The notes: a model not told the origin generated them from the letters alone. Shown: positions 35,003 to 48,400, counted from the stretch's first letter. The stretch: 64,000 nt of DNA from Astropecten irregularis (GCA_963971285.1 OZ020253.1:15698528-15762527), one strand, 5' to 3'. Translations and numbers: made by a program.

Positions 35003-35214
35003 AAGTCTTTTCTCTTTTATTTTTGATCTTTAAAAGATGAAAAACAATTTTCGTCACTGATGGTGTTAGTATTTTTCTGGATAACTACGTCAGCATTTCA
35101 GGCAGAAACATTTTAACTGTATGCTTCTACCATCACCATCTTTATACCCTGTAAGTTACAGGTAAATCTGTGAAGATTTATGTTTCGGCATCATAAGTAT
35201 GATACTACCTTTAA
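35003..35214 (+). mobile_element. TTAA-MITE, subfamily A, left-truncated
   Basis: Begins inside the element (tcttttctcttttatttttg) and ends GATACTACCT|TTAA, the TTAA at 35211-35214 being shared with the next copy. Confidence 0.8.
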
Positions 35215-35593
35215 AAGTAGTATCATACTTTGGTTTTTTGTAAAATAAAAATGCAGATTCATGGGCAAACATATCAAGGAAGATACAGTGAAAGTCATCT
35301 GTGACGGTCCCATAACGGTGCCCACTATTTGAGAAAACAGTGAAAAACAGCCACAGTATTTCTTAAGTCTTTTCTCTTTTATTTTTGATCTTTTAAGAGA
35401 TCAAAAGGATTTTCGGTCGTTGTTTTTACTAATTTCTGGATAAATACATCATTTCAGGCGGAACAATTTTAACGAATATTATGTTCTACCCGGCCACCAA
35501 TCTTCATACACGCTTAAGCTAAGTTATACGTAAATCTGTGAACATTTCTGTTTTGGTTTCTTACTAAGTATGATACATTGATACTACCTTTAA
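35211..35593 (+). mobile_element. TTAA-MITE, subfamily A, full length, abutting a sister copy
   Basis: TTAA|AAGTAGTATCATACTTTGG at left and GATACTACCT|TTAA at 35590-35593. Same orientation as the truncated copy it abuts. Confidence 0.85.
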
Positions 35594-35887
35594 AATGGGT
35601 AAGTTATCCATTGGCTCGGTTAGTTTGCCCAATCGAAGTGCTCAAAAAATAAGTGACCTCAACAGACAAGTTAGAAGAAGTAAAGGTGAGTGTATCTCAG
35701 CCTTCCACAAAAGTCAAAGAATAAAACGATTAATTTAATATGTTAACGAAAACACGTTAACGGTCTCAAATCTCAATTGTAGTATGGAGGAAGGATCACA
35801 TGCTAAAAAACATTTCAAACCGTTTTTGGCGCACTAAGCTTGGAGCCCGAGCTGGAGTCCAAGCCGAGATTTGGAAAAATGCACCGT

Positions 35888-36010
35888 ACTAGGGGCCTGT
35901 TTGCTTAACGCACAGGATCCGATATTTTGGGATCCACCTCCTATGCAGGGTACGCTAAAATGGGATCGGGATCCGGATCCACAGGATTCGTCATAAACAA
36001 ACAGGACTAG
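35888..36010. mobile_element. Short MITE (AGGGGCCTGTTT family)
   Basis: Same ends and ggatcc-rich interior as the nested copy at 31633-31751. It ends about 45 bp before the USP24 uORF start and so sits in or next to the USP24 core promoter. Confidence 0.7.
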
Positions 36011-36051
36011 GCTCGGCATGTATAGCGCCCTCTTTGTTCAATTTACATTGC

Positions 36052-36063
36052 AACATGGCGACG
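36052..36063 (+). promoter_or_regulatory. YY1-like ATGGCG site in the USP24 5' region
   Basis: AACATGGCGACG resembles the AANATGGCG initiator-proximal element bound by YY1 in many TATA-less housekeeping promoters and 5' leaders. Inference from motif and position only. Confidence 0.35.
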
Positions 36064-36099
36064 TACAGTGAAGCTACATTTGGGGTGTTGCCGTCCTGA
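36055..36099 (+). CDS. Upstream open reading frame in the USP24 leader
   Basis: ATG at 36055 opens a 14-codon frame (MATYSEATFGVLPS) closed by TGA at 36097-36099, ending 91 bp before the USP24 start. Kozak context AACATGG is strong, stronger than the main start context. It would reduce USP24 translation if the transcript begins upstream of 36055. Confidence 0.4.
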   Translation: MATYSEATFGVLPS

Positions 36100-36190
36100 A
36101 AAAGCGTCGATTTAATCCCCATCTTCCAGCTATTTTCCACTAAAAGTTTGGAACTTTTGCATGTTCTGCTGACCCAAGATCCTGTCAGCG

Positions 36191-36478
36191 ATGGAGCCGA
36201 ACGAGGACAGCCTCCAGATGCTCGTCGGAATGGGCTTTTCCGACCTTACGGAGATCAAGCGCGCGCTTACTTTGAGCAAAAACGACGTGAACGAAGCGGT
36301 GGCCATACTGACCAACGAGCAGCCGGGCCTCTCCTATGACACCGTGGATGAAGTGGTTGAGATGAAAGAGGATCCTGGAGGCCTGGGCATCGGGAAATCC
36401 AAAGGTGAACGGACGGAGCAGAGACATTATTCAGATCCTTTACCGCCAAGCTACGATGAAGCTGTTGAACCTGAAGAA
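36191..36478 (+). CDS. USP24: USP24 exon 1: start codon, UBA domain and PPxY motif
   Basis: 96 codons from ATG to a phase-0 GTAAGT donor. [20 protein letters not shown] and [10 protein letters not shown] form the three-helix UBA with its MGF loop, expected to contact ubiquitin. LPPSYDEAV near the end keeps a PPxY motif; human USP24 has PPAY at the same place, so a WW-domain (for example NEDD4-family) contact is a reasonable inference. The start was chosen because it is the only ATG giving the UBA fold and the frame is closed upstream. Confidence 0.95.
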
Positions 36479-39400
36479 GTAAGTGACTGATTCAGTGATT
36501 GATATTGGAATGATGGAGTGATGATAGGGACCTAATTAAAAAACGTAACAGGTCAACTTACCTCCTAGCCACCTCGCCTCTTACCCTTCTCGCTTCTTAC
36601 CAACTCACCCCCTTGCCAACTCGCCTCCTGACTGACTCGCCCTTTACCAACTCGCCTCCTGGTCAGTGGTTGACTCGTCCCCCCTTGCAAAGCCTAGCCG
36701 ACTCGTCCCCTGACCGACTCGCCCCCTGACCGACTTTTGTGTTTTTGTAATTATGATGTTTTTGAGTTTTTGTGACTCTTTGAGATATAATAACTATTTT
36801 TTGTTTTATTCTATGATGTTTTTTTCTTTACTTATTTTGTTATCGTTTTGTTTTAAAATGTCTTGCTTTAACTTTAGCTGTTGTTGACATTTTTTTGTAT
36901 ACTTTTTTTATTATGACAATATGTGTTGTTCTATGGTTTGTTTTAAGTGTTGTTGTTCACTTGTTTTTCTTGTTTTATGTTACGTTTTTTAAGTTTTTAT
37001 ATTTTTGGTTCTGCGAAGGAATTTTTAAATTGCTTGAACTGCAATTGAACCAGGAGTTTGTGTGTGGACTTTGTGCATTTTTCGTTCTTAATTATAAAAT
37101 GTTTGACATAAACACATATTAGTATTAGTATACATAAACACATATTAGTAGTAGTAGGCCCTTCAAAAGGGTCAGAAGTATTCGGGTAATAATTATGATG
37201 CACAATTATCTTCACTTTTTGCATCGATTGAATGAATTTTAATGGAAAATAACTAAGCAGCCATGAATATTCTCATGCTATGAGTCCAACTGCTACAGAT
37301 GTTTCACAGAAGGGGTTAAATGTGCCAGATCTTAATGTGAAATGCTGGAGTTGATGCGACACTTTTCTTGATCCTTACTCTGTTTCTGTAGGAAGCCAGT
37401 ACCTCGGTGAGGTCGCCCCAGGAGCTCAGGGATGAAGATGATGCAATGTCATCCAAGGAGTTCCCGGCCACCAACTTGTACGAGCTAGAGGGACGTGTCT
37501 TCACGGACCAGTGGTCCATCCCATACAAGAAGGAGGAATCGCTGGGCAAGTGCCTAATCGCCTCCACCAGGCTGGCCGAAGAGAGTAAGTACAGGCCCAC
37601 TGTAGATTCTCTGGTTTGAAAAAGAAATCGGAGCTTCAGCTTCAATGAAAGAGCACAACCTATATTTCCAGCACATGGATGACAGAGACGAAGCCTGAGC
37701 CTGAGCAGGAGCTGGAGCCCAGGTTTGGAAAAGGGACCAGGTTGTTTGCTCATCAAGATGCATTTTGGCTTTTTGGCTTTTTAATGTGGGTGAGACATAG
37801 GTAGGGATGTCAGGGTACCAGACTCGCTTTTTGTGGAGGCCATGTCCGAACCGGGCTTCTAGAGCTACGGCTATGTTTATTGTCTAGGTGTCTCTCGGCG
37901 TATTTTCAATGGAGCAAAGACCTAGCGCTAGACAACAGATTCGGATGCAGCCTGTGTTTCAGTTTGTGAACCAAAATCTGTAGAATGTTCTTTGAATTCC
38001 TGACGTAAGTTCCTAACATCATTCATCTGTTCTCCCCTTTGCCCCTTATCCATGTCATTCCCACAACTCTGTTGATACTGAGGCCTTGTGGTTTGGCGTG
38101 TCGAACTAAAGATCCTGTGGTCAATCTGCAGATTGTGGGTTCGAATCCAGCCATGGTTTAGTGGTGCTTGCGTGCTTGGGCAAGATGCTTTGTCACATAT
38201 TGCTCCTCTTCAACCAGGTGTAAATGGGTACCTGCAAAGATAGAGATGGCTTTGTGGTTTGATTAGCCTCTGTGCGCCCTATTGTTGCCGGGGCTGTACA
38301 GAGAGTTGAGATGGTTTCAGGAATGTAAATTAACGCGCGCCCGATGACCAGAGATAATAATGTACGGCGCTTTGATCTTCTTGGAAATGCGTTTTATAAA
38401 TGCCCGTTATTATTATTATTTTTTAACAGATCAGATTGATTCAGATGAGAATTGCCGGCGGTTCATCAATCGCTGTATGCCGGAGGCCATCAAGAAGTTG
38501 ATGGTGTCCAATGCCGTTCACCGCTGGGGCGCTGAGATCCAGGAAGGAATCTACAACATGCTGCAGCTGACCGTGGATCTGATTGCGGCCCGGCTCAAGC
38601 ACAAACCGGTACCCGTTGATCTGCTGGGTGTCCTCACAATGGTAAGGGACCGGTTCACATTGTCCAGGGAGAATTTGGTCACAATTTGGGACACGAAAAT
38701 CTCATTTTAAATTTTAAAAAATTATTTATAGGTGGCAAGTGCACTCGCCTCTCACCAATGTGACCTGGGTTGTGCGTTGGTTCTCTCCTATGCTATGAGG
38801 GTTTTTCTCCGGGTTCTCTGGTTTTCCTCCCTCCACAAAAATCAAACACCTTCGATCTCATTGCTGTGTTTCGTGATATGGGTTGATGTGGCTGGCTGCC
38901 AAAGGGCGCCCATAAAAGCCTACTACTTGATCATGTCGCATCCTTTTATTCAGCACCCCAGCTGCGAGTAAGGATGATTAGCCTCCCAAATTATTATTAT
39001 TATTATATCAAACAGCTGAGATCTGACAATATTGACATAAACAGAGACTATGTAACTTTTAAGATTTTTATCTGAAGTCAGATATTTTGCACCCCAATTC
39101 CAAAATTGTCCCCCCGTTGAAAACAGGTGTTGAAGTTTGTGGCAGTGCACTGGCATATATTTTGTGGGTAAGGCTACCCATGGCCTTATTAACCCTAACA
39201 GCCTCATACCCATCAAACTCCAACAGGTAGTTCAGTTAACATGTTTTGCATACTGACATTATCTTTTTGTTAATCCTTTCATTTAAAGATTTTGAACCCG
39301 GAAACAGAGTTCCACTACAAGAACCGTTCCAAGCCCTGGGACAAGCTGTACTGGGAGGACAGATTGGGCATCAACAACACCTATGCCATCAGTCCGCCAT

Positions 39401-42400
39401 TCAGTACCTACAGGGACCCATGTGGTTGGCTCGTCAATCTCGTTAACAGGGTAATTATTGCAATGGCTAGGCGTAAATTATACACAAAATAAGTTTAATC
39501 ATCAAATAACCACAAGGGAAACTGACTGAATTGAAAGAAAATCAAGTTTTCCTTTGAAAAGTCAAAAAGTAGTGTTCTTATTATCAGACAGGGATTTGTG
39601 CCTCTGTTTAATCCTATTGAAAAGTGAACAAAATAAATTGACTGGAGCGGGATTCGAACCGGCGACCTTCTGAATACCATACAGGCACTCTACCAATTTA
39701 GCTATCCAGCCTCACGTTGGTGGTGTCCCCAATAGTCAATTATCTTTGTTCGTGTGGCAGTCAGAAGCCATGGAAGCCAGAAGTGCGTGGTTTCATGAAT
39801 TCTGACTTCGCCGGTTCGAATTCTTTATGATTTGCACTGGTTGCCAATTCGGGCAAGGATAGATTTCAAAATTTTGGTTCTAACATATCAGTGTATCCAT
39901 GGTATAGCCCCTGTTTATCTTCAATTTTTAGTTAAGGAGTACCAGCCATCAAGAAATCTGCGTTCCGCCCATAAATCTCTTTTGATACCTCCAGTTATTA
40001 AAACTAAGTCATATGGTTCCCGCTCTTTCCAGTATGCAGCAGCTCAGTTGTGGAATAACTTACCAGATGTTGTCAAACAGGCTGAGACATCAGATCAATT
40101 CAAAAACCTGGTCAAAACTCATCTGTTCACCTTGTATAATTCTTGATTCATTGACAGTGCATAGGGACCTAACGGTGATATGCGCTATATAAGAATGGCT
40201 TTTATTATTATTATTATTATTATCCCGCTCTAGTCAATTTTTCTTTGTTGATCTTTCAATGAATAAAAAATAAGTTTAGAGGTGTAGATGCACGCTATGT
40301 GAGTGTAAACTTGAGCATGAACGCAAAACCCTATTTTATCTCAGGAAGATCAAATTTCCTGTGAATAGATTTGAAAATACCATCCATGGGGTTTTTCACT
40401 GTTTGCTCAAAAAAGGGCACCATGTAGGACTTGAAATTTCACAGATGACTGTTACTGTATCTTCCTTGATATTTTTAACCCATAAATCTGCATTTCTTTG
40501 ACAAAAACCAAAGAATGAAATTACTTTTCAGGAGCTCTATTGTATTGATGAAGTCTTGTGCTGACATGAAGTGGATGTCAGGCCTTATTAAGGCTAGATT
40601 AAAGCTAGGTTTTTATACCGCTTGGCTAGACCAGTATTAACATTTCTCTCCCTTAATAAAAAATGGTGAATTAGATGATTTTTGTTTCTTTTTGCCCTGG
40701 ATTAGTTTGGAGAGAAAGGCGGCCTAGAGGAACTGAAAACAAGAGCCCTGGAACCTTCCGAGGAACTTGATCCAAATGTAAGTTCAGTGGATTGAGGTTT
40801 TCATTATATTTGCGCTACATGGATATAAAAGCATTTATTATTTTTATTATCATTCTTATTGAAATCTTTTTTGATAAATTGCATTTTAGGGAGACAGGTT
40901 AGCGTCTGAAAGGGAGACATCGATCAATAGGGAAACATTTGATGATGAAATGTTTTCTCAAAAACTACAAAGAATATTGATAACTGAAATGTTTGCCAAA
41001 ACCTCTGTCTATAAAGTTTGGTTCAGTTGGGCCTCCTAACAAGGAAAAAAGGAAGGATATATTTTATTGATTTTTTTGGTATAAAACCAGTCCATGGGAC
41101 TATCGCTCTATTCATAGAAATATATATTTTTTCACTGAATTATGCAATAGGGTGACAATTTTAACTGAAAAAAACTATGTCAGGGCTACAGACAAGTAGT
41201 TTGTGCCTCTCTAATATTTTTTCTCGAAGCCTAGAAAGAATCTTACCTTCTGAATTTTTTTTTTTAATCCTCTTATTCCAAAACCTTTGTTGATAACGTT
41301 TGGTTCAGCTGGGTTTCATAACAAGGGAAAAAGAGAAGCACTTATTTAATAGTGGGACTGGCTCTGGCTCTGGGATTTGTGGCTCTGGGATTTGTGGCTC
41401 TGGGATTTGTGTCTCTGTTTAATCTTCTTTGTTTGTCTCCTCTATGCAGATCATGGCAGCCCTCTTGCGACCCATCGGCGTTGCATCAGAGTATCTGAAC
41501 ACGCTGAGGGTGGCTTCGTTTCTCGGCCCGGTGTCCAAGCGGACCCTGAAATATGTACAGGAACTGGCCGAAAGTGATCTGAAACAGAAGGTATTGATTT
41601 GTTTACTTTTGTTTTTATTGATTTATTGATCTCATCCAAACTCATCAGGAGGACTAGAGCAGGCTAGTCGAAACGTTGAGACTTTACGAGAAATGCGAAC
41701 GAAATAGAAGTGCGAAAGTACGAACGAATATTACATCATGGTGTTTCTGCAAACCGATTTGTATATTATTTGTCACCATGCAAAGCCTCAAATCTTTCTT
41801 GAAATCGCTCTACGGAGAGCGCATAACCACACAGGTCAAACAGTTCCAACGATCAAGTAGCAGACGTTGTAAACTGTTTTACACCTTGACCTTACGGTCT
41901 CCTGATGAGGACTACAGCAGGCTCGTTGAGACCTTACAAAAAGTGCGAACAAAATAAAAGTGTAAAAAAGTACAAACGAATATTAAATGGTGTTTCCTCA
42001 AACCGATCCATTTTATTTATCTATTTAATTTTATTTTATTGCTGATTATACAAATCTGGTGGTGTTTTCTTGTGTCATTGCAGAAAGCAGGCAGCATATC
42101 GGATCTGCTGACCACCATGAAGCTGCTCTGTCTCAACTTCTGGGCTGAGGATGTCGGGGAAGTTGACGACCTACGACTGGACGTGGCCCTGCGCATGCTG
42201 AAATCGCCGCACTTCAACGCCAAGATGAACAGCCTGAAAGAGGTAAGATTTGGTGCCAATTCTTGTTCAATAATGCGCTTTTCTTGATCAAGTTTTTTTT
42301 TTTTAGTGATGATGCAGCTTGTCTTCCACTCTGCTTGACTTGGGTTCACATCCAGTTCGCATGTTCACAGTTATAAGTATAATGATGATGCTTTGAAAGT

Positions 42401-45400
42401 GTCTGGTGGCACAGAGCTGTGCCATCAGGGTTCGATTTTACCAAACTCATCGCAACTTACTATCAATCGTAGGACTTATGATGCATTGCAGTCCTACATA
42501 GGATAGGCCCCCTACGATGGGTTATCCTTAGTAACTCCAGATATGATCGATAACAGGGCCATCCGAGCCATCCCGGGCCCGTGGTTCAAATCTCACTCCT
42601 GCTCTCGCCTTTCTGACCCACAGATCACCAAACTGATTGAAGATTCCTCAACGAGGAACAATCGCACGGCCATCCAGGAAGACGTGGTCTTAGATTGGCT
42701 GGTTGACAAGAAGGTGCTGTCCATTGCACTTGAAGGTATGGACACATAAAACATGATCTTTTAAAGGTACTATCATACTTTGGTAGCATACCGAAACAAA
42801 TACAGATTTACCTATAACTTACAGGGTATAAAGATAGTGATCGTAGAAATATACTGTTAGAATTTTCCTGCCTGCTCGTTATATTTTTTGGGAGTCGACT
42901 GTATTATTATTATCATATCATCATCTTAGGATCCATCATTGACTCCTTCCCTCCCTTGTGCTGTTATGCAGGTAACATTGACCAGGCTCAGTACTGCGAC
43001 AGGTTGAAGGGTATCGTAGTGTTCCTTGGCACCAAGCTATCCCTGGAAGAACTGACTGGAATGTGGAACATGCAGGTATGTATTATCCAACAACTGTATC
43101 CTCTGTAGAAGCCAGTTCATGTCAATTTAATACACTTTGGAACCTGACCCTCACGGATTAAACCCTTCAGCCTGGGATTAATTTTGTTTATTGAAAAGAG
43201 TTACTGTACACGGTGTCGCCGCAAATTTTCCTTCTTATGTTGAAAATAGTGGTGGGTAGCCGTGTCAGTCAGATAACAATATTAAAATAGAAAAATACAA
43301 ATTATGTAGCACCTTATTGACTAACTAGAGATAAAAATGTGCATAAGCTTTGTAGCAACTATACAACTTCTACTAAAGCTAATGCACATTTCCAACTCTA
43401 TAGTTCATAAATTGCTATATAGTTTGTATTTTTCTAGATTAAATTCTTATGTTGAGAAAGACTCTTTCTCGAATTGTTTGTCGGAGAACTTCACCATTCT
43501 AGCCGTCCATGGTATCTACTCTTTTGCATTCTTGACTTGGCTAGCATCTTTTGTTTTCTTGGGTTTTGAATTGGCAGAACGATCAGCCGTTGACGGTGGT
43601 TGAAAACATGCATTCCATCATGTCTGCAGCAGCCGTCAAGTTCAGCTCGGAGCAGTTGGAACATCTCTTCTGCCTCATACAGAAGGTGGGTAGGAGTCGG
43701 ACCTGGGATTAAAAGAATAAACGGCACCCAGTGTAGTTATGCGTATCCATAAAGTATGCCTTATGGCTCAGGTCGATAAGATTACATTGTTTAAGTGCTG
43801 CAAAATTATTTGGACTCCACTGTGGCTGCGAAGTAACACCAGGAAAGATGGCGGCTGCATGTCCACGCCAGAGTGCGCATGTTGAATATGAAGTGCGCAC
43901 TTTAGTTTTTTATTTAACTCTATGGGTGCAACTCAACAAGGTGCTGTTGGGTATGATCTTCGTGATATTTTGGACATAATTTGTAATTTTTAAAGAGCTG
44001 CAATCATGCTGTTGATGAAGTGCCCTCTTGAGACCATTAATACGTTACTTTACGCTCCCACACCAGGCCTGGACGGGCGAGAACGATCGCGTCCAGGAGA
44101 AGCTTCTGAGCCTGATCGGAAAGATCGGTCGGGAAGCCCGCAATGCTAAGACTACCTGCAAGGTCCTGGAGCTACTGTGGGACCTGGCTCACTTACCTAG
44201 CATCTCCACGCCTCATCTGCAGCACGCCCTGAATGAGCAGCTGGCCATCCTTAGCGATTCCTTCACGGTTAACATGCCGGTCAAGCAGAAGTACATTGGC
44301 AAGTGCGTCGGAGACATCAAGAAGGTTAGGGAGTCCCTTTTTGCAAGAAGAATAATAATAATAGCGCATATCACTATTAGCGCATTATTATTATCCCCAT
44401 GGCCCAATTTCATGGAATCCGTTATTAAGTAAGACTTGAAGCTATGCATGGTGGAAGTACTAAAAGAAGGTAGGTTTGCGGTGACACCATGTAATCTCTT
44501 CTGTGAGAGTGTGTGGTTCTGAGAAGAACCGTAGGTATTATCTCGACGTTACAAAACAGTGTTCTCTGTTCGTCCTTCCGAACATTGTGCTCTGTTTTTC
44601 GTCAGGAGAGAGTTCTCTCCTGTTATTATTAGCAAGATTTCTTCGCTTACGGTAGCAGACTTTTTCGGTTATGGTTAGCGTATTTCACAAGAGAGTTTTC
44701 TTTTTCATAACGGTGAGCAAGGACTTTCTGCAGAATGCATATGACAGTGCGTTAGCAGAAAATAATCACTCTTACCCTAGAAATTCTTCGCTATTATCCG
44801 AAAGTCTTGCTTACGGATTCCATGAAATAGATTACACACGTAGCAGTGTCCATAAGCACAAAAATAGGCCGTAAAAGATTCCATGAAATTGGGCCCTGGT
44901 CATCGTGCTACATTTACATTCCTGAAATCATCTCAGCCCCGGCTGCTGTTACTTGTAATGCGCACAAAGGATAATCAAGCACAAAGCCATCTTTACCCTT
45001 ACAGGTACCCATTTACTCCTAGGTGAAGAGGAGCAATATTAATGTCTTGCCTATGGACGCAAGCACCACTAGCCCATGGCTGGATGTGAACCCACAATCT
45101 GTAGATTGTGTACAACACACCAGACTACTAGGCCATAGCATCCCATTATGTCATCAGTCGCTCTTTACCACAAAATCTTAAAATGTGATGATTGGTTGAT
45201 TGACAGGGTTCGTTGGTCGTACCGGCTTTGAGGCAGCTTCATTCCATCACCAGAGGGATCACCAAGCAGAGCTATACCAAGGACAAGGTGAGCCATCATC
45301 AACAGTAGAAAACATTTATTCTTTGGTCTTCTTATTATTCTTCTTCTGTAGATATTTATTAAAAACAAACGGAATAAACCAGGGAGTCAATCTTAAGAAT

Positions 45401-48400
45401 CACTTCACATTTTGCATGATATCCTAAAAAAAAATATTCTTCCACAAGTGAATATCTTGAAAATTGTTTTTTGTTGTTGATAAAAACGAGAGTCAACCTT
45501 TAGAATCACTTCACAATTCTGAACGAAATTGTGTAAAAAACTGTACACTTGAGAAATATTTTAATATTAGTATCTATTACTACTTTAAAAGTTAATAAGT
45601 ATTTTGAAAATGTTTTTTTTTCCTTATTAGGGTTTACCCCAGGAGTTGAATAAAAGCTACGATATTATCAAACTAACAACACAGAGTCTTCTGAAATACC
45701 ACAAGATGGCCGTGGGGTCATTAGAGGGTCAACCATTGGGACCCAAGACATCGATTGACGGCCGCTACACCCATGAAGAGGTTCGTATTGGAGAGAGATT
45801 GTTTTTTGTCATGAGATTGCGACGTTAGACCCCGTAAACAAAAATTACATGATCATATCACCAAAGTTCACCAAAAGTGAACAATGAAAGAAAATTTATT
45901 CTGTTTATGCCGAAAATCATTGATCATAAATAATGTGGATGATTGCAATTTTTTGTTGATAGGTTTTTTGTTTTTAATCCTGCAGTATGTAGATGTTCAC
46001 CTGCGATTCCTGGCCTTTATTCTCCAAGAGGGGGCGCTCTATCTTCATTGGCACCGAGCCAGGGATATATGGGACTGTCTGATAGCGAACCCAGATGCCT
46101 GTGAACTGGACAGAGAGGTAATGCCTCCATATATACAAATTATAGAATACAAGTAATGAACTCAATACAAGTAATAAACTGCCGCAAACTGCTTATTTGG
46201 CCAAAATAAAGACCTGAAAAATATAAAATGCTTGGAGTTAGGAGGCCCTGACGCGTTTTGATCCTAGCAGAATCTTTATCGAAGGCTATTATATTTTGTA
46301 ATTTTGAAAAAACAGTCAAAAACAGCCACAGTATTTCTTAAGTCTTTTCTCTTTTTATTTTTGATCTTTTAAAGATCAAAATGATAATTTTGGTCACTGG
46401 TTTTACTCTTTTCTGGATTGATACAACATTTCAGGCAGAAAAATTGTAACGGTATGTTTCTACCATCACCATCTTTATACCCTGTAAGTTATAGGTAAAT
46501 CTGTGAAGATTTCTGTTTCGGTATGCTACCAAAGTATGATACTACCTTTAAACTGTTTTTGTATGTTTTTTGGCAGACGTGCTTTGAGTGGTTTCGTACG
46601 GGACTGACCGATCTGGAGCCCGACACTCAGCTTCAGATGCTCAAGGAGAAACTACTGAAGCTGGACCCCTCCACGCTCTCGCCGACGGGCTTTGAGTGCG
46701 TCAAGCCCTTCTTCGAATCCATCAACATCAACAACCACTCCCTGAAGAAGATGGCCACGGGGCTGGTGAGTAGTGTCCCTAGGTGTTCAAACCCTGAAGA
46801 GAATAGGGCTTCCAACATAGGGATCCCCAAATATCATGGAGAGAGTTTGAAGTGGGCCTTGAGGCCAAGACCAGGGCACCAAAATCTAATCACGTCCTAC
46901 TTAGCTTCTGTTGATTATCAATGTTGAAGTAGTCTCCATTCAAGACTGCCTTTTAATACCAGTTTCTTCTCAAGGCTGCACTATGTTTCAGTCAGTTTTG
47001 TTTCAGCTGACCTGTTTAAACATTCAGTGCACCCTTCATGAAACAAACCTATTATTATAGCGGCTTGGGATAAGATTTAGGCTTTAAATAATGTTCCCTT
47101 CCAGTTGATCAATGTACCCCTCTGTTTAAAAGTAAACTCAACGAAAAGTGTGCTGTAAAGAAAACAAAATTTAGAACATTTTGTCAGACAAAATGGCGGC
47201 AAATTTGTCAGACCTTAAATAACCCATTGTGATTGGTCAATTTGTCAAGGGGCGTGGCCTACTGGATCGTTGTATTCTTGCTAGGGTTGGTGCTGAGTGA
47301 GGGCTATGAATAGGCATAAAAAGAACAATGAAGGAGATGGTGAAGAAGGTGAACAATGATACAGGATTGGGAACGAGAGAAGAATAGAAATGTTTGTTTG
47401 TAAATTTATTTCTCAATGGTCATTATCTATTGTCCATTTTCTTGGATCCTAAGGTCGTTGAGAAGCTGGACCTGTACGGACTGGACTTTATGTGGCAGAT
47501 AGCCCTGGAGACCCCCTGCGAAGAGATAGCCGAACAGGCCATCAAACACCTGATGAAGATGTGCTACACCAACCTTTCACAGAAATTGAAAAAGGTAGAC
47601 GCTGGCCAACGGTTTTCTTCTCCCACCCCCCCTTCTGTATGAATAAAACTTAAAAACCAAAACTGAAAATAGGTTGTCACTGTCATTTTCGGCAAATGAG
47701 CGGCCAGTTTCATTTTCACGCATTCACGACCGCGCTGCCAAAAGCTGTTGCGAATTTGAATGCTGTCTGAATAGAATTTTAAATTGAAAGGCGATTCTTT
47801 TTATTTGCCTGATGCTTGTTTACATTTGCTTGCACATGAAGTGAAATCGAATGACTATTTTGAGATGCCTTGCAGTTTCACGCGAAATGGAATGACGCAG
47901 CGTTTAAATTGTCTGCTCATTTGCCGAAAATTTGTTATTTGAAAAGTTTTGTGCAAACAGGTTGGGTGTCACACGGTCAGCATAACAAACATGTTTGGTT
48001 TTTCTATTTTGAAAATGAATGAAATGTTCAATTTTGTTAAAGGTAATATCATACTTTGGTTTTTATCAAAGAAACACAGATTCATAGATAAAAATACCAA
48101 GACAGATACAGTAACAGTCATCTGTGAAAATTTCAGTCCCATACGTTGCCCACTTTTTGAGAAAGCAGTGAAAAACAGCCAAAGTATTTCCTAAGTCTTT
48201 TCTCTTTTATTTTTGATCTTTTGAAAAATGAAAAGGATTTTCCGTCGTTGTTTTACCGATTTCTGGATAAATACACCATTTCATGCGGACAAATTTTAAC
48301 GGTATGTTTCTACCATCACCATCTCCATACCCTGTAAGTTATACGTAAATCTGTGAACATTTCTGTTTGGGTATGTTACCAATCCTGTACTGTACCTTTA

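Noticed and set aside
39832..40146. 104-codon open frame in USP24 intron 4 as a host gene
   Set aside because: Its sequence is the C-terminal tail of LINE reverse transcriptases, without a catalytic core and inserted in a SINE.
42543..42623. USP24 exon 8 starting upstream of 42624
   Set aside because: The frame is open upstream, but that sequence is a family C element remnant, and a CAG acceptor at 42621-42623 gives the conserved ITKLIEDSS start.
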